Below, in pieces: positions 1 to 15,800 of a DNA stretch of 64,000 nucleotides; the stretch's first letter is position 1; the number at the start of each line of letters is the position of its first letter. Origin of the DNA: Antedon mediterranea (lineage: Eukaryota > Echinodermata > Crinoidea > Comatulida > Antedonidae). Position numbers and translations under genes: made by a program. The notes beneath the pieces were generated by a model. The model worked only from the letters and a program-made list of their open reading frames with translations, ran no database searches and was not told where the DNA came from. The stretch is from positions 14,941,201 to 15,005,200 of the forward strand of contig NC_092670.1 in the NCBI RefSeq assembly GCF_964355755.1. Reading direction: 5' to 3'.

Positions 1-803
1 TGCTGCTGACTCCAGACGTAATTTAACCAGTTGTTTTTGGTGTTCATCCAGGAGACTTTTACGCAATTCTTGCAACGCTTCTTCACGCTCTTGTGCAAGA
101 TCATGTTCCAGCTTTTGAATCTTAGATTTGAACATATCCTTTGTACTATTCAAATCCATTTCGTATTTCATATCCATCTGGATCTGTTGTTGAAGCAGAC
201 TGTTCTGGTGTTCTTTCTCAAGAGCAGCTTTCATGGCATCCATATTTTCCTTAAACTCTTCATTTAACTTCTCCATCACCTGTTCCTTCATCTCTGCTTC
301 AATCTGCGTGAACTTTGGAGGTGAGACACGTGGAGCAGGAGGTTCTGGTTCATCCTCTTCACTGTCTGAGAGATGAACCAACGTCATCATGGATGTGTAG
401 TTCCGTTTCTGTGCAGGAATTCGGTAATTCTCTTCCGGTTCATTATAAACAGATTTTCTTTGTTCATTTTCTTTCATCCAAATAGCTTTATTTTCTTCAA
501 ACTTTTTCTGATAACTTGCCTTCAGCTCTACTAACTCCATCTGATGTTGATCTTGAAGAATATTGAGTTCATCTTTAGCGACATCTCTTTGTTTTTGTAG
601 CTCCTCTTCCAGGGCTTGTACTTTCTTCAGAACATTTTCTTGAATAGCTAGATCATGAGCTTCTTTTATTTGGTTATAATCTTCAAGGTTAGCCTTTTCC
701 TCCATCTTTGCTTTTGATTCAGATTTTTCAAACTCTGTCTGCAACATGTGTCTCAAATCTTCCATCTGTTCTCGGTGAATTTCTTGAATATTTCTCCTTC
801 CCT
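1..803 (-). CDS. AKAP9: Left-edge exon of the AKAP9-like gene (partial)
   Basis: From an acceptor at 804-805 the minus strand is open to the window edge (267 codons). It reads EGRRNIQEIHREQMEDL and further coiled coil. Near 310-400 there is an acidic, proline-rich break (LSDSEEDEPEPPAPRVSPP). It joins the exon at 1240-1042 in phase 1. The exon continues past position 1, so its end is unknown. Confidence 0.8.
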
Positions 804-3800
804 CTAAACAATTGAACAAAATTACTAAAGTTATATTTTTTTTTTCACACGCAGATTATAAAAAAGCATATATTGAGCAGTATAAAACATGTTAAAAAAT
901 GTAACAGCTACTTATTTCTAATCATTCAGTCAAAATTGTTTACTGCCTCTGTAGTAATAATTTTATTACAATGTATCACTTGAAAATGTACTGCAGTATC
1001 TGCAGTAAAGAATGTTTTTGTAATTGTATTTATAATTATACCTTCTGCTTGTTCCACAAGAAGCTCTCGTTCCTTAAGCAGCAATTTTATGTCAACGTCA
1101 TACTCTTCTTCCTTGGCTTGAAGTTTCTCGGTGTACTCTGATTCTGTTTCTTGTAGTGTCTTCTGAAATTGTTCTTCCGTTTCACGGCGCAATTTCTCTA
1201 GTTGGTTGATATATTTCTCATCCCACTCCTGTGCTAAAGTCTAATAATAATAAACATCATCACATTATTATTATTACATAACAGTTATTATAGTACAGTA
1301 GTTAACAGTTGGTTAACATTTTATTTATTTAATCACACTTTTGTTTACAAGATCAGCCAATTCTGGCTTATGAGTGATAGAAACAGATAAAAATAACAAG
1401 TTTTAAATAATGACCAAACAAGCAAAGGTTAAAGGGGGAATAATATATACTGTATATAAATCACTTTATATCATTTGAGGTTGTAATAGTAATTTTATAT
1501 TATTAGTTTTATAATTACTGTAAATGTAATCAAATATTGTAATATTAAAGCTTTGTTTTTATGTGCTACACTCCTGATTCCTTATTCTTGCTCAGGTCAA
1601 ATTTTTCAAATTTAAATTAAAAAAAAACCTTCATATCCCTCTGTGTTGAAAATCAAACCTAATTTTAATTAATATAGTAAAAAGCATAATTTAAAAATCA
1701 AATATCAATACAAAAGGTAGCCAAGAAATAGCCGAAGCTAATCAAGCTTGGTACCTTTTATCTTAACTAACTTAAGCTACGAAATTAACAAATAAATAAC
1801 AGAACTTAAAAGAAAATAAAAATTTGATAACGTCAAAATCAAAACAAAAAATTTTGAATAATAAATAAATAACATAACATAACATAAAGTGCTGTATGTA
1901 CTGTACTGTAATAAACAAGACCATATCAGTTCAATAGATAATATCTGATGGATTAACAATATATACTATATACCTCAATAGTTTTGTTGTGCTCATGACT
2001 GAGCCGTTGTTGGAGAAGATCAACAAGTTGTCCTGAACTGGCTTCTGCTTTATCTGTAAAATGATAAAACACAAACAAAAATATGATTCTGAAGTACAGT
2101 AGAATAATCCAATGGACAAAAAAAAAATGTCAAGTTTATACTGTACTGTGCAGTTGCTGTGTACTGTAGGGCTACTGAACTGAGTGAGTGTTGTATTTTA
2201 ACAGTTACTACAGTACTGTATTTACAGGAGTTTTAGTTTGTGTACAGTATAATTTCATAAAGCAATTTAAATTACTATTTTAAACCACATCAAACAACTT
2301 GAACACCTAAGTACTCTATCCTAAATGCTATTTACCTACAAAATACAGTGTGTTTTAAATTAAATAAGTTTTTACTTTTTTTTCTTCTTTGAAGTCACAC
2401 AGTATTCTTAAAGATTTATCAGACATGGACATATTGAAATTTATTGTTCAATTTACTCCTCAGATGTGCAGGTACACAGACTATGTAAAGCATTACCCAA
2501 GTGAACATATCAACGTACAAATATACAAAAATAATGTCTGTCAAAAAATGATAAAGAAATCCTTCAGACAAACATTTCCTGAAAATATGAAATTTCACTG
2601 CTAACCCATACATAACCTTTAATAAGAGACAGTATGCTAAAAGGGATATTATTGCTTGTTAACATTTATCTAATGAATTGACAATTTGTACTGTAAAAAT
2701 CTAGTAATCATATTGCTATGGTAACAATAATATCCATCACTATGGTAACAATAGGCAACATAAATTGAAAGAATCTTCAGAATTCAATGTTTACAGTATA
2801 ATAATATAGTAACATGAAATTTGAAAGAATAAAAAAACATTAATGTGTTTATTAAAATCTTATTCAAGGCCAACCGATACATTGTATACAATGGAATATT
2901 CATGTTGAATTTTCATTATGAATCTGTACTGTAGGCCTGTGTACTGTACTTTATTTTTATTTTTTATTTTATTTCATCAGCACCCTACAGTGACCAAACG
3001 TCACCATTAACAGGGTTGAAAGTCGTAAAATATAACATATTATATACAAGCAAAAATCATTAGATAACAAGACAACATTTAAATATTACTGACATTAGAC
3101 AAAACCTTGTGACGGAAACAAGCAAGGGAATCAAAAAAGATATCAACAGATCCATCAATTTTACAAAGTGAGTGGTATAACTTAGGCAAACGATTAACAA
3201 AACCATTTTGAGTAATATTTACCCTCCCTCTTGATATAGAAAATAAAGCAGGATTACGCAATTGATATTGTGGAACAGAAATAGGAAAGTACGCTTCAAA
3301 ATTACCATGGAAAATTGAGTTCACAGCCTTAAAAAGAAAAATTAAATCAAATAACTTACGCCTACCCGCTAAATTAATAAGAACGTCTTTGCTAATAGAA
3401 CCAAATTTACGCACATAAAATCGACAAAACTTGTTCTGTACACTTTGTAATCTAGAAGACTGGGCAAGAGAAATAGAGTTAAAAATAACACTGCAGAATT
3501 CAAGATTCGACCTAACTAAAGATTTGTATAAAATAACTACAGTAATCAGTATGCTTAACTACAGTACAGAACGTATTAGACCTTGACTATATAATTGGGC
3601 AAGAAATAAAGGATGGGAAATTGCCAGAATATAAGTATTATTATTAATTATTAACTGGACACCAACAAAGTATCCACTTATTAGTGTATCCTATAGGATG
3701 AATTCTACTGTAGTGTAACACTTCAGTACAGTACAACACAAACTGTTTGAGTTTTGACATTGAAAATATTCAGTTAATAATACAGTTATAATATTAAAAG

Positions 3801-6800
3801 AAATACAGACTAATATTACGTTCAAAAAGGCATAGTATCAAATAACAATACACAATCAAAATAATTTTGTGAATGGTTGACTGATTCAATATTGATTTGT
3901 ATTGATTACAAATCAGTGTACTGTATAGAAGTTACAATAGCAGTAATAACAATAGCTGTGAAACCGTTTCATTTAAAAGGGTCTTTATCATCAATGTCAT
4001 TAACAACAGTTACAATATTTAGGTTATTATACTGTTTACCAAAAAAAAAAAAATTGTGAAAATAATTTATTAGAAAGGTGCTATACTGTGAGGTACAGCC
4101 CGTATTGCTGTAAAAAAAAACCATTTAGGACCAAATAAAAATGATTAAAATCATGTATTGTACATATTGTACAGTACAACTCACTTTTGACAGATGTACA
4201 GTTAGACCATAAATAATTCAATCATTTCTATTTACAGTAGTTTCAACGGGGTTTGCTATGTTTGTCTTCCCTGTACTGTACACTAGTTGAGAAAATGGTA
4301 ACCATACTTTCGATTCTATAGGGCGCCCCGCAAACCCCTGCAAACCTAAAAAAAAACATAGCAAACCCCATCGAATCAACATAAAAGTGATTGAATCATG
4401 TAGTGTACAACCCACTGGGTATATCCATGTAAAAAAAATAATACATTTTTACTGTTAACAAATTATTTTTGGGGTAAAACATCATTTTTTGGTCAAAAAT
4501 GATTGCTAATTTTTAACCAAAAAATTATGTTTTATCCCCAAAAATAAGTAGTTAACAGTAGAAATTTAATAATCTATATACCCAGTGGGTCGTACACTAC
4601 AATATTCAATCACTTTTATGTTGGTTCGGTGGGGTTTGCTATGGTTTTTTGGAGGTTTGCGGGGTTTAGCAATCATTTTTGACAAAAAAATGATGTTTTA
4701 CCCCAAAAATAAGTTGTTAACAGTAGAAATTTAATTTGTTTTTACATTGATATACCCAGTGGGTTGTACACTACATGATTCAATCACTTTTATGTTGGTT
4801 CGATGGGGTTTGCTATGTTTTTTTGGAGGTTTGCGGGGGTTTGCGGTGTTTAGCAATACCCTAGGGCGTTTCCATGAGAAATTCTCAAGGTATCATAAAT
4901 TCTACAGTACAGTATACTGTACCTTTCCTGCATTACATTTATAGTTATAGTTTAATACAAAAAGAATTATCACACTTGTTGAGATAATGTTGACCGTATT
5001 TGGTAAGTCGATTCTATATACTGTAGTAATGGAAGAGAAGGCTATGTTTACACTTAATTCCGATAATGCACATTTTAGTGCGCACATTGTACATTGTGTG
5101 TAATTATTATTACATTGCAGATCATGGTTTTGGATGCGTTTTCATGTTTTTCCCTCTGGTGGCGGAGGGACGTTTTCAATTGCAATTTTTATTTATAATA
5201 TTATCAATCAGTGACACATGTCATATCAAGACTATTGCATAGGTGGAGTACGATGATTCACATTTTCTCAACAGAAATGAACAGATGGAATACTGCACTT
5301 GAATTATACTATTAAATTTGGATCCACAAAATAGAAATAAATTTAATAAACAAAGTGATTTACTAAAGAAAACCTTTTTACTAGTAATCAAATGAAATCA
5401 TTCATGAAAATCTAGTACAGTAGTTCGGTATTTAAGACAACAATACAACTAATATCTAGCTTCATTTGTTAAATCAATAATAAATGCCTGGCCGGGCACT
5501 TAAGATTTCTTCAGTACTACAACAGTGTATTGTATCCAATTATCACTGATTACCAAACTGTGTAAGTAACATTTAACAAAATTGTATTTCCCTTGATGAG
5601 TTCTCCAAGATGATGGTTCCTAATTAATTTGTTTTTTATCCAATGCATAATGTATGTAGGCCCAATTAATTTGAACAGCACATCAGATACCAATGCAAAC
5701 GAGTATGACTCATTGAGTGGGCAGAACCTATTATTGGTATAGTACTAAAGTCTGTAGTTGAAGGCTTTTTCAGAGGGGATATTAATATTACTGTAGGCCT
5801 ATATTTTTATCAATTTTAAAGGACAGTTATTCCACCTAACCACATAGGCCTGCAGACTTTATTCTTCATGTATCTTTAAAGACCCCTTCCCTGCAATTTT
5901 GGACGTTTTTTGGAAAATAATACATATATATCACTTTAAAAACATTAAACCATGTCATTCCTTGTCTTATTAAATGCACGTTTATGGTAAATTATGATAA
6001 AAAGTGAGAAACAATGCACTACCTTCTAAGTAGCTCGCGGCGATCGACCTCTCGTAGACGGTCTTAGGCCTAGCCTAGCTAGGCTTAGTTTTGTAGGCCT
6101 AGCTGGTAAACATCGGTAACGTACGAACATCGTACGCTAGCTATATACCTAGCCTGACGTTGTATAGTTGCTTCATTAATTGTCTTTCTATTTTTGCCAG
6201 ACTCCGTTGATACAAATTGGGGAAAACCCGATATTTTCGCTGAAAAGTTAGGAGTCTTCCATTTGTTTTGGCCTCACGATCGATCGAAAAGTGGGCGAAT
6301 TACAGGTGAAAAACAAAAATATCAATCCGCGCGCAATGCATTTTGGGATTTATAGCGGGCCGCTATAATTATTAGAATCGACTTATTTTTCACATTTTTA
6401 ACCGTTTAAAGACGAAAAAAGGACCATATAGTATTATTTTTACATTAAATATAGTTTGTGATCTTAAATTAGATCTAAAAAACGTAGGGAATGGGGCTTT
6501 AACATTACTAAAGTACAACTGAAAACTGGCATTTAGGCCTACCTGTATTGACAAATATGTTGATATAATTTCATCGGTATAAAAAATATACACTACAATC
6601 AATCAATACAATATAAACCATTACATAGAATGTCATAGGATCTGGTAGTACCTCACCCCTGAGATAGTGGGTAAGGTTTGTCAACCCTAAGTTTAGAACT
6701 TTACTATAAAGTATAATACAACTAATTTATCTAAAATAAACTGTAGCCTGCTGTATATCATTCAATTAAAATAAAAATGCATGTTATTAATTAGTTGCTC

Positions 6801-9800
6801 AATGGAGCAAAATATACAGGTAGGTATCTAGTATATTATGCACTAGGCCAGGTTTTTAGATTAATTATTATAGTTTTGAAAAGCATAATTAATAATATTG
6901 AATAATATTCTAACACTAAACAGATGTCATTTTTGATATTTTCATATGAATGAATGACCTTAAATTCTGTTTTCAATCAAAACAACCTGTACTGTAACAA
7001 CTGCAATACATAAAGTTTAATGCTAAAAAAGGGTTAATGGATATAATCAATGATATTGTGTATTTGTAGGCCTAATCAACTTACATGATGGATGACTGCA
7101 GCCTAGCTAGCAGCAGAAGCAGTATCATCAGACCCTACTACAGTGTGACACAAGTAAGTAGAAACAAGGTTTTGGTTCCTTATAAACTCCAACGCCTGTA
7201 AAAGTATATGTTAATGTGTATTCCTTTCTAGGCCTAGGTTGTCTCATGTGTTAATATCTACAGTACTACCAACACCAAGGCCATATATAACTGTTTATGA
7301 ATGCCTGTTAGGCTGATGATGTGTGGCAAAATAGCCTGTTGTTATGCTAATTCAAACTGACACAGGCTGGCTCACAAACCACCAGCATACAAAATCTCAT
7401 GTTAGCTAAATGGAAGGAACCATTATTCTAGTGGGTGAAATTAATATTATTTTGATTTTAAACTATTTTCATTGTTGAATAATGGAAGGTTAATCTAAAG
7501 ACAATAAAGTTATGTATGGTATCTGTAAGTAATACTGTTTTATAAAAGAAAGCCCTACTAAAGAAACATTTTCTAGTGTTGGTTATTTATCATCAATACC
7601 CTTTCTTATAAATGGAACACAACCCTCCAATATTCTCTAGTATGACATCATAATCAGTGTAGGCCTGGGTACTGATTTTAAAACCGGCTTTCTACTGATT
7701 AACTGATAAGAACAGTGGCCATGTACACATAATATTTATAACATTTCATTTCAGTTACAACTTAATTGGTTTTGACCTACGTTACAACAATTCAAATATA
7801 GCACAACAAGTGTCCAATGAATTGATGGCATAATAACTGTACATTTATGTCCCTCCAAAGACGTGTCCTCTAAGGAAAGGGAGGTGCATCGCTACTTTTT
7901 AGCAGAAATCTTTGCAATGAATCTATAAAAGCACTGCACAAACGTTTTTTTATTCCATAAACCTATGCATTTTACAGTGAGCAACTCGCTAATTACACAG
8001 GATGGATATACTATTTTAGAAGTTATCATGCTAATATAAACTGAGTTGAGGCTCAGGGAGAAAGAAAGAGTTGAAAGAATCTTGGGTTACAAGTTCGTAA
8101 TATGACATGTGGTAATAGACATTTGTGGATGAATATCAAATTTGGAGAATAACTTTAAAAACAGATAATGTTTATTGGCTATGATTTAAACATGAACACC
8201 TATAATAACTGATGGGCACTTCCTTTTAATGTGGTAAACTAGTGTATTTATTTTATGATTGGCAGTTAATCTATAACAAATCTCGAAACAGTTCATGTAA
8301 AATAATATATAAATAAAAGAATTATCTTCACGTACACATACAATCTATTTACAAATGTTATCTGTGGAATCTGTTGGCATTTGTATAAATTTGATATTAC
8401 TGTTTAGTAAATGATTTACAGTACCATACTGATCAGAAATGGTGATAACATGAATATGCAAATATTACCTGCAGTATATGTCAAGCTATTTGGGTCTATT
8501 TACTTGAAAGTTCTAAAAATCTATTAAATTATGCAAAGCATTTACAAGGAGAAATATTTGGAAACTATATGTTCTACAAGAATATTTTTCAGACAATTTA
8601 TCCAGAAATGTTGGGGACAGGAGAACCCAGTAGCTAAAAAAACAATTAATAGTGTAACATAGCGAACAAACCGTTAAACACTGATTAACTAGAAAGCATA
8701 CCTCCGCCTACTGTAAAATTCTCCTACATAAGATTTCTCCGGTAAAAAATATATATATATATATATTTGTGTGTGTCTTAATGCTGTTTGTGATTGAGGC
8801 TAATTTCACTACAAGCATGTGCATGCGAGTTTGGCGTAATGATTATGTAACAAGTAAGTAACAATGAGCTTCAGTTGACTAACAATAGAATAGCAACGCG
8901 AAAATCAAACGAGTGAATTTGAAAATAGGTTTTTTAAACTACTCGCATCAAAAAACATGCACATTAAATCAAATTATGTTTTAAAATTACAAATCACAAA
9001 TTATAACTCTTGCCTCTTGTACAAAATTTAAGTTTTTTGGACAAGTAGTTCTTGAGAAAATGCAATTTCAGTTTACTTGTTACCCTAAAACTGCTCGCCG
9101 GCTTTTGAAAAATTCTGTCCTATCTTTTAACACTAGCAGGTCTAAAAGTATACTCAAAAGTGGTCAAGAATTGTGCCTTAATGGAATGGGCCTTGACCAC
9201 ATATCTATCTGTATATTCATTTTGGTAAGATCTTGTAATTACTTTTTGAGTAATCCTGCTAACAAACAAACAAACAAACACACTCTACTGATTACATATG
9301 CCTCCATGGCGGAGGTAAATAACTATTAACAACTAAATAAATACATAAATAACATTCAGATGGTCGATCAAAATGTGTTTAGTTTATAACCGATAAAACA
9401 AATGTCCAGATTGTGCACACTACTAAATCTGACACTGTAATTATTAAGTTTATTTTCAGTAATTTCATTTAATAAAAATAAAATAAGAAACAAATATAAA
9501 AAAAAACATTGTTTTATTTGTAGTAGCTATAAGATAAATCTAGCAATTTTGAAAATGTTTATTTGTGATGATAAATTGATATTGACCAACGGAAATCCCA
9601 TAAAGTGACCTTTAGGGCGGATATTTTGAGATTAAGTTCAGGAGATAGAGGGCATAAAGATACACCATATGACTATAAAAGTTGAAACTGTCACAGATTA
9701 TAGGATTTGCAGCTAAATATAGACATATGTTTGACCTTCACCTTTCTACATTTTTCTGCATATTAATTGTTAAATTGTTGAATTAAAGAGGAATATTCTA

Positions 9801-12800
9801 TATATATTTTTTCCAAGGTAAATATTTATGTAATAATTTTTTTATATCCCTTTTTATTGCTTTTTCAATCAAACATGGTTCAAATAATATTGGTAAATGT
9901 ATATAACTCATAAAAAAGGTATCTACTATGCAACAAAATATATATTAACCAAAAGGAATGTTATATTAAAAATATACTGTATTAAACATATAAATATAAT
10001 AATTTGCACTGATGAAGAGCTTGTGTTGTTAATTTTTCTGGCTGTTTTACTTTATCGTTTTGATTTAGCTTTTTGTTTATTTCATTTTGTATCTCCATTG
10101 AGATCAAGTCACTGATTCCCACAGCATTATCATTTTTTGCAGTAATTTGGATTTATATAAATATAATAAAATACTTCAAGGATGTTACTTTCATATCCAG
10201 AATTGAAATGTTGTTTAAACAGTGCTTACTATTAGCTAACTGATTTATCAAACATGAGAATATTATAGTTTACACACATGATGGAATTACATTTTTTTGT
10301 CAAAATCAAAATAGTTGATAGTCAAAAAATTTGAGGGCGTGAAGACCTAATAATTAAGTTGCTTTTGTTGTTGAACTGCTCCATCTATAGAACCGGAATT
10401 GAATATTGAAGAAAGATGCACATTATTGTAGTGATGTCTAAAATCCTAAACTCAATTAGGCTCACTAATCAACATTAACATATTGGAAAGTGTCTAATCA
10501 ATACACAATAGCTACTATAGAAGTGCTGCCAATATCTGTAAGGTCGATCATTTTCTAATTGTGAAGCAGAATTTGTCATGAAATTTCACAAGCACAGTAT
10601 ATCAATAGCTTCATAATTTAGTATAAAGTCAATAAGTAATTATACAGTTATAAAATAAACATTTGAAAATAAAATAGTGACCTTCAGTGACCTCTCTCTA
10701 TAGTGTACACATCTATACAAATTAGTTTCACTGTATTATTAATGCTTATAACAAGACCATATCCCATCACACATTAATATCCTTATTATCTAAGGCGGGC
10801 TTATTCCTGAGCCAGCTTGATAGTGGAAGAATATTGTAAAAGCATGCATTAATGTATCTCTAGTCTGATATATTAATATAAATTAACTTAAAATGATCAT
10901 ATTTTGATGTTCAAAATGTTCAAAAGTTCACCTCACCCTTTCGAACAGTCTCCATTAGCCAGTGAGTGGGTTCCCTCTCTTATATAAAACAAATCCCTTC
11001 TCAAAATCTTGTCTATGTAAATAAATTTTTTAATTTCAATTTCGTGTAAAAAATAGTTTCAACTTACAATTACTTTCCAGTAACTCTGTTTCATGCTCCA
11101 TTTTAATCTTATCAAATTTCTCATTCCATTCTCTGTCAAGCTCTGATAGAACTGTTCGATGTACGTCCATAAGTTGATTTCTCACATCGTCAATCGCGAT
11201 TTCTTTCTCATTTTGGAACTCAGCTCGCATCATTTTAATCTTTGTCTGGTGCTGTTCTTCTATCTTTTCCAACTCAAGTTTAAGAGCATTCTGAATTTAA
11301 AGAAAAGAGGTAAAAATATAACATTTTTCCAAGCATGACAGCTACCATATCTTAAATCTAAATAGCATCTTAAATCTTAAGCTCTGTCTACAATAGCAAA
11401 GTTTATGTGACAAAAAAATGTGACAAGAAAATAGAAATACAAAACAAATATCATTGACACTTTTCAAGCTAGAAAAACAATTTGTTGCAGACCATATCCA
11501 AACTGATTTGTTTGTGATGTATCGAGAGTGTCCCCGATTGCAACAATATGCGATTATATGGAATTACTGTGCTAGAGTTTGCAACGAGTAATCCCGTGGT
11601 TCAAAGCCTTTTGTGCACAAAGTGATGCCTTATAGTGGCCGAGTAGTATCTATTTACCAATTCCTTACCTTATGAGCTTGATGAATCTCTTCCTTCTCTA
11701 TCTCAAAGGCACCTTCCATTTTCTGTTTGACCTCATCAAAGAGAACTTGATGGTAGGAGTCTAGTTGACCCCTTAAGTTAAGCATATCCTCTTCATGTTG
11801 TTGCTCCCACTCATCTCGCTCTCGATCACGTTCCCGCTCATGGACTTCTTTCACAGTGGCTACCTGCACCTTTCTTTCGTTCTCTAGCTTCTCCTTCAAG
11901 GTAGCAACCTCACTTTCATAAGAGGATTTTAATTCATCGATCTATATATTGAGAAAGAATGAACATATAAATTGTATATGCTTTTGCACTTTTTAATAAT
12001 TTTGTTATGAGTTTTGTTATGTATGGTGAATTTCTATTATTATTATTTGTTGTTATTTATTATTATTCTAATTATGAATGTATTAATTTTAATGTGCATA
12101 TCAAGGATCAGCAATCTGTTGAGGATCCCAATATACTGACCAGTTGAGTTTAAATTGTTGGTTCTTATGGTGGCACACACAAGAAATAACTGGTTCTATG
12201 AATAGGGTTGTTTTGTATAACGAGTAATTTTGTATGTATTGTGATTGGTTCATGTGACTACTCTAACGAAAATATACAAAGTAAAATGAAATATGAACCA
12301 ACATGAACACCAAAAAAGTCTACCAAAGGTGGAAACACAAAACATAGACCCAATAACTACTACTATATTATTCACACAAACAACACATCTAATTAACGTG
12401 AACGAATGTTACATCTACCACAAGAGGGTGCTATACCTATTTGCTTTAAAAAAAAAAATGTTATCAAATAACGTCAGATTGCCATTTGGTATAGTTAAAC
12501 TGTACTCGGAACCATTTAAATGGTTTCAAATACATCATTGTTTTCTTGCGTTCTAGCCTAACTGATGTAAAAAATAGCACATATTTTATGTTATTTGCCA
12601 TATGTGCAATGCAGCTCCTGTGCTTGTTGTATTCTATAATCAAGTGCTATCAATAACTACCAACGCATTTTGAGGGTTTTTGAAAATTACAGGGGTTTTC
12701 GGACTATAAAGGGGTTTCAGACTCTACAGGGGATGCAGACACATTAAAAATAAAATACCAATTAGATGAATCGCACACCAAATGGAAAAAAAGTGTTGAT

Positions 12801-15800
12801 GTAGAAATAATTTTAGAATAATCTAAAGAATTGAACACTAAACTTATCAATCATTGCCATAGTGCAACCAATTAAGAAGTATGTGGGTGACATCCATATC
12901 AAAGTGATGATGGTATAAATGGTGGGAAGATGTTGATGAAAAGATAATAGTGATAACATGATATTATGATGGCAACATTGATGATCATAAGGCACTGGTG
13001 ATGATGATTGTGTTATTGATGATGATGTAAATGATAAGATGTATTTATAAATAAGATGAAAAGATTGTCATGATAATGGGAATATAATGTTGATAAGTAT
13101 ATAATTGATATCATTGATGATTTGACCATATCTAAATCAACAACGCACAACTAAAACATTTAAAACTGAACCAATAAGAATTTCTAAGAATAAAAATAAA
13201 ACAATAATCCATATTAAGACAAACCATCACCACTAACCAACTAATTCAATAAAATGCAATAATTCTTATCCACTAAAAAACACATTTTAAATAAATTATA
13301 TTACAATATAGGAATCTGTTGAAAATATACACCCTGTAAGAAATCTTTTAAAAAAAAACAATGTCTGGGTCAAGGGTCAAATACAAATACTGCAAAAAGA
13401 AAGGCACGTAGACGATTCATTTCACAGAATTATCATTTAATAATATTCTTCCTTCTTTCATGCATATCTGGCATTATAAACAATACGGTGGTTTAGTATA
13501 TGATGTTATGTTGTATTATTTCTCAAGTATTGGTCTTTGCCAAATGCTTATTCTAAATTAAACTACATTTGAGAATTAGAACCAAATATTTTATATGTAT
13601 CGGAAATTATTGGATACAAAATGAACATTTAAATAAATAATTAAAAATAATTTAGTTTTCTCAACAATTTCTTTACAAATGAAATATAATTAATTTTTAT
13701 TAAAATTTGTTTCATTTTATTTCAATTACTATTAATTTCTAAAATAAATAATTATATAAATTTCCAAAAATCAAAACAAAATTATTTAAATTTATTTCAA
13801 ACAAATAATTTAATTTTTTTATTAACCAATAATTTCCAACTCTTTTATTAATATTGTGTATTTTTTTAAACATAATCATCATATGCACACGTTTTTTTTC
13901 AATGCATTAGTTAAATTATACATTTGTTTTTCACACAGTACTGTAATGAATGAAATCATGCAATAGTTTGTTTCAAGAATTAACATAAGCAAATGTAAGT
14001 TAAATTTTTAATTTCCTAATAATTCCTCAATGCCTATTATTATACTATCTCTGCTATGTTATTATATTGATAATTACATTATTAATCATTTTTAATGATT
14101 TTTATGAAAGAGGATGCATAATAAATTGTAGGAAATGTTTCCTTTAAAAACTATATTTTTAAATATTTGTAAGCACCGTATATTAATATTTACAACTATA
14201 CTTCTTAAGCTGTTAATTTTAAAGATGGAAGATAATAATAGGAGAGTGTACTTTAGTATAATATATACATCAGTCTTGAAATATAAACATTTATACAACT
14301 TTTAACTTCATAGAAATACTGAACGTTTGTAGTTAAGCGTCCACCACTAGGAACCTGGTTAACTTATATACCTTGTTAACATGCAAATTAAATTGTCATT
14401 TTAGATTATGTTCAGCATATGTGTAGTGTACATGAGCTTTATAAAGATGAACATAATTGAACTATTTTCTTAGCTTTATGGCGACTGTGTACTTTCTCAT
14501 TGTATAGAATGAAAGTAATGAATGGGTTAGTAAATGATGAATTAGTACCACACTTTCGTAAACATTCAACAACAACAATTTTGAATTATTCTGCAACAGA
14601 GTTCAAACAGCTATTTTACAAAGGTAAATAAAGTCAGCCAAAGCAAGTACTGTATCTGTTTACAAAAGTGTTTTAAGATTCCGAAACAATTTTTAAAAAG
14701 GCATGTATAATGGCTTATTGTTAGAAATGCAAAAAACATAAAAAATCATTAAATAATAATATTAGTGCACAGAAAACTTGAATGTAAAAACAAATGTTAG
14801 TCTTTTAGTAATAGCATTTTAAACATGAAAAAAAGTTCACTGGACAAAATTACACATTTACATTTTGTTTAACCCTGTAAAGAAAATATGCAATTTTGCC
14901 CTCTAAACTAATTGTTAGTAACAGATAAATAATAATAAATTATAAAAACAAGATCACAATAAATTAATGCTATGCAAATGGATTTGGAAATAAATTTATA
15001 TTAATTTAGATTAAATAATAATAAAAAGTTACTGTATAAGCGTATTCAACTAGTGACCCACTTTCACTGCTCACATGTAAACAACACAGAGTTTGAGGAG
15101 CTAGATCTGACAATTATCAGCTCAGCAAAGTTGAATAATGTCTGGATCAAATTGTTTGAAATAAATGATTAATTTAATTTCCGTTTCAACTTAATAATTG
15201 AGACCTTGTAACAAACTGTGTTAGTAAAGCCATAAAACATTACAGTATAAGACCAAGTGTAGTCCCTGAATGTGAAATTTGGCCAAAAAAAATAAGATTA
15301 TACTTAAATTGCGTTAACAATACATTTTCTATCAGACTTTAGCCCACAGTAAGGAGTGGGATTATATTTGAGCATGGGATTATACTTGGTCATCTACAGT
15401 TCCTCCTTTACATAAAATGTGTGATGTGCCCAAATATGGTGGTAATATGACATCATCATGTCCATATACGGGCACATCACATACAGTATTAGTGCAGATA
15501 AATTTTATAATTGAGATCTAATTTTTTTTAATTTGAGAAGAATGATTAGTAAAATTGTATCACATAAAACACAAATTAAAATACACTTTAAATAAGACAA
15601 GACAATAATTGGGGTAGAGCATATCTTGCATCGGCACCTTGACCCAGACAATTGGTACATTGGTCAATGTTGTAAAGAAAGACATGGTAAAATATATCTA
15701 AATTTAAGGTAAAAGTTCAATGACCGACTTATTTCAGGTGTACTAAATAAATACAGAAGCTATAACCAGACATATCATATTATTACTAGAATAAACTGGA

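Larger units (their letters stand above)
2054..11067. other. 9-kb AKAP9-like intron
   Basis: Non-coding, AT-rich. It holds the reverse-transcriptase fragment (2950-3558), the foldback cluster (4240-4870), a family-C element (5873-6507), the LINE/SINE tail (9150-9320) and the hammerhead-type repeat copy (10008-10140). Nothing else was recognised. Confidence 0.75.
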
